A stretch of 7,472 nucleotides of DNA from Verrucomicrobiota bacterium. Lineage in GTDB: Bacteria > Verrucomicrobiota > Verrucomicrobiia > Limisphaerales > UBA1096. The notes under the pieces were generated by a model that was not told the DNA's origin, did no database searches, and saw only the letters and a program-made list of their open reading frames with translations. Shown here piece by piece: positions 6,824 to 7,472 of this stretch (its first letter is position 1; the number at the start of each line of letters is the position of its first letter). The stretch is taken from contig DQOE01000430.1 of the NCBI GenBank assembly GCA_015658765.1, positions 1-7,472 of the forward strand, given 5' to 3'. Position numbers and translations under genes: made by a program.

Positions 6824-7472
6824 ATGAAAACGAAACCAAGCCCCGCGTTTACCCTGATTGAGTTGTTGGTGGTGATTGCGATCATAGCCATCCTGGCTGC
6901 GCTGCTGTTGCCGGCCCTGGCCAAGGCCAAGCGCAAGGCCAAGCAGATCGGATGCGTTTCCAACCATAAACAGTATGGAATTGCCATCATTGCCAACGCC
7001 TCGGACAACGATGAGAAGATCATGAGCATGGTGCAGCAATGGGGCAAGGTGCATTACCCGATGTACATCCGGTTCACTAACGAGGAGCAGTCTGAGCCGC
7101 GCGAGTGGGCGGTAAACGAGATTGAGCCTTACCTCCAGTCGTTCAACATGGCTAACGAGAATGTATACGGTGTTACGATGTGCCCGGAGATTGATGCCAC
7201 AAAAATGAACGAGTGGCTCAAGCAGGTGAACTTCAGGCAATACAATTTCCTTGAGTACCAATACGCTTATTGGGGGCGTGTGGATGTTGCGCATAAGGTG
7301 AATGCCGGTCAAATCAGGGGCACTGCGATGCAGGACCTGACAGCCAACAGCCTTGAATCCAGTCGTCTTCTCATGAGCGATATCCTCGAGTTCGACGGCG
7401 ATGGCTGGCGGTACAACCATGGCCCGGCTGGCTGGGCCTACAATGAAAACTTCCCGGGCATGCCCAGGGACA
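6824..7472 (+). CDS. Type II secretion/type IV pilin-like pseudopilin, C-terminus cut off
   Basis: The frame starts at ATG 6824 and stays open for 216 codons to the window edge. Residues 1-8 (MKTKPSPA) are a short basic leader. Residues 9-30 are the N-methylation helix [20 protein letters not shown], with prepilin-peptidase cleavage expected between A8 and F9 and the conserved glutamate at mature position 5 (E13). Most prepilins have Gly before the cleavage site; Ala is tolerated and not rare in verrucomicrobial pseudopilins. A Lys/Ala-rich helix ([11 protein letters not shown]) follows, then C44, typical of PulG/GspG-like and DUF1559-like proteins of this phylum. The rest is less conserved; the visible end ([15 protein letters not shown], about residues 193-207) resembles the glycine/histidine-rich tail of these pseudopilins. 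The protein would sit in the inner membrane and join a pseudopilus or be an orphan member of a large family. It follows the operon after 86 bases and need not belong to it. Confidence 0.9.
   Translation, partial: MKTKPSPAFTLIELLVVIAIIAILAALLLPALAKAKRKAKQIGCVSNHKQYGIAIIANASDNDEKIMSMVQQWGKVHYPMYIRFTNEEQSEPREWAVNEIEPYLQSFNMANENVYGVTMCPEIDATKMNEWLKQVNFRQYNFLEYQYAYWGRVDVAHKVNAGQIRGTAMQDLTANSLESSRLLMSDILEFDGDGWRYNHGPAGWAYNENFPGMPRD

Noticed and set aside
6584..7420. 278-codon open frame on the minus strand opposite the DUF1080 end and the pseudopilin
   Set aside because: It lies antisense to two well-supported genes, its product has no recognisable family, and the frame is explained by the codon bias of the plus-strand genes.

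Overview
The window looks like a piece of a Verrucomicrobiota (PVC superphylum) chromosome. Three things point there. First, there is a coupled pair of DUF1592-type (planctomycete-cytochrome) and DUF1552 (HxxSHH) genes. Second, there is a secreted protein ending in a DUF1080 (3-keto-disaccharide hydrolase) domain. Third, there is a pseudopilin whose N-terminus is of the kind found in many copies in verrucomicrobial genomes. The DNA is GC-rich and the main genes are GC-rich at third codon positions. The species cannot be named from the sequence.

Left part (1-878), minus strand. At the edge is the start of a secreted EF-hand protein that runs out of the window. Upstream of it is a 69-codon reading frame whose first 42 residues are the N-terminus of a MacroD/YmdB-type macro domain. 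The rest of that domain is missing, so it is best read as a broken gene. Further upstream on the same strand is a short, basic, unrecognised reading frame with coding-like codon use. It runs into the macro fragment in another frame. Together these look like a decayed stretch.

Central part (879-6737), plus strand, the core of the window. Gene 1 (879-3263) encodes an exported protein with two CxxCH haem-binding motifs and the PSD3-PSD5-PSD4-PSCyt3-PSD2 domain series. Gene 2 (3260-4603) overlaps it by ATGA and encodes a Tat-exported DUF1552 protein. Gene 3 (4701-6737) starts 97 bases later and encodes an exported protein with about twelve ankyrin repeats joined to a C-terminal DUF1080 domain. 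All three products should act outside the cytoplasm. A reasonable inference is an extracytoplasmic oxidation/hydrolysis module, with electron transfer through the dihaem protein, an unknown reaction for DUF1552, and cleavage of a keto-sugar by DUF1080 on an ankyrin scaffold. None of this chemistry is proven by the sequence.

Right part (6738-7472). After an 86-base gap comes a type II secretion/type IV pilin-like pseudopilin gene, cut off by the window edge. No rRNA, tRNA, CRISPR array, insertion sequence or clear intrinsic terminator was seen.
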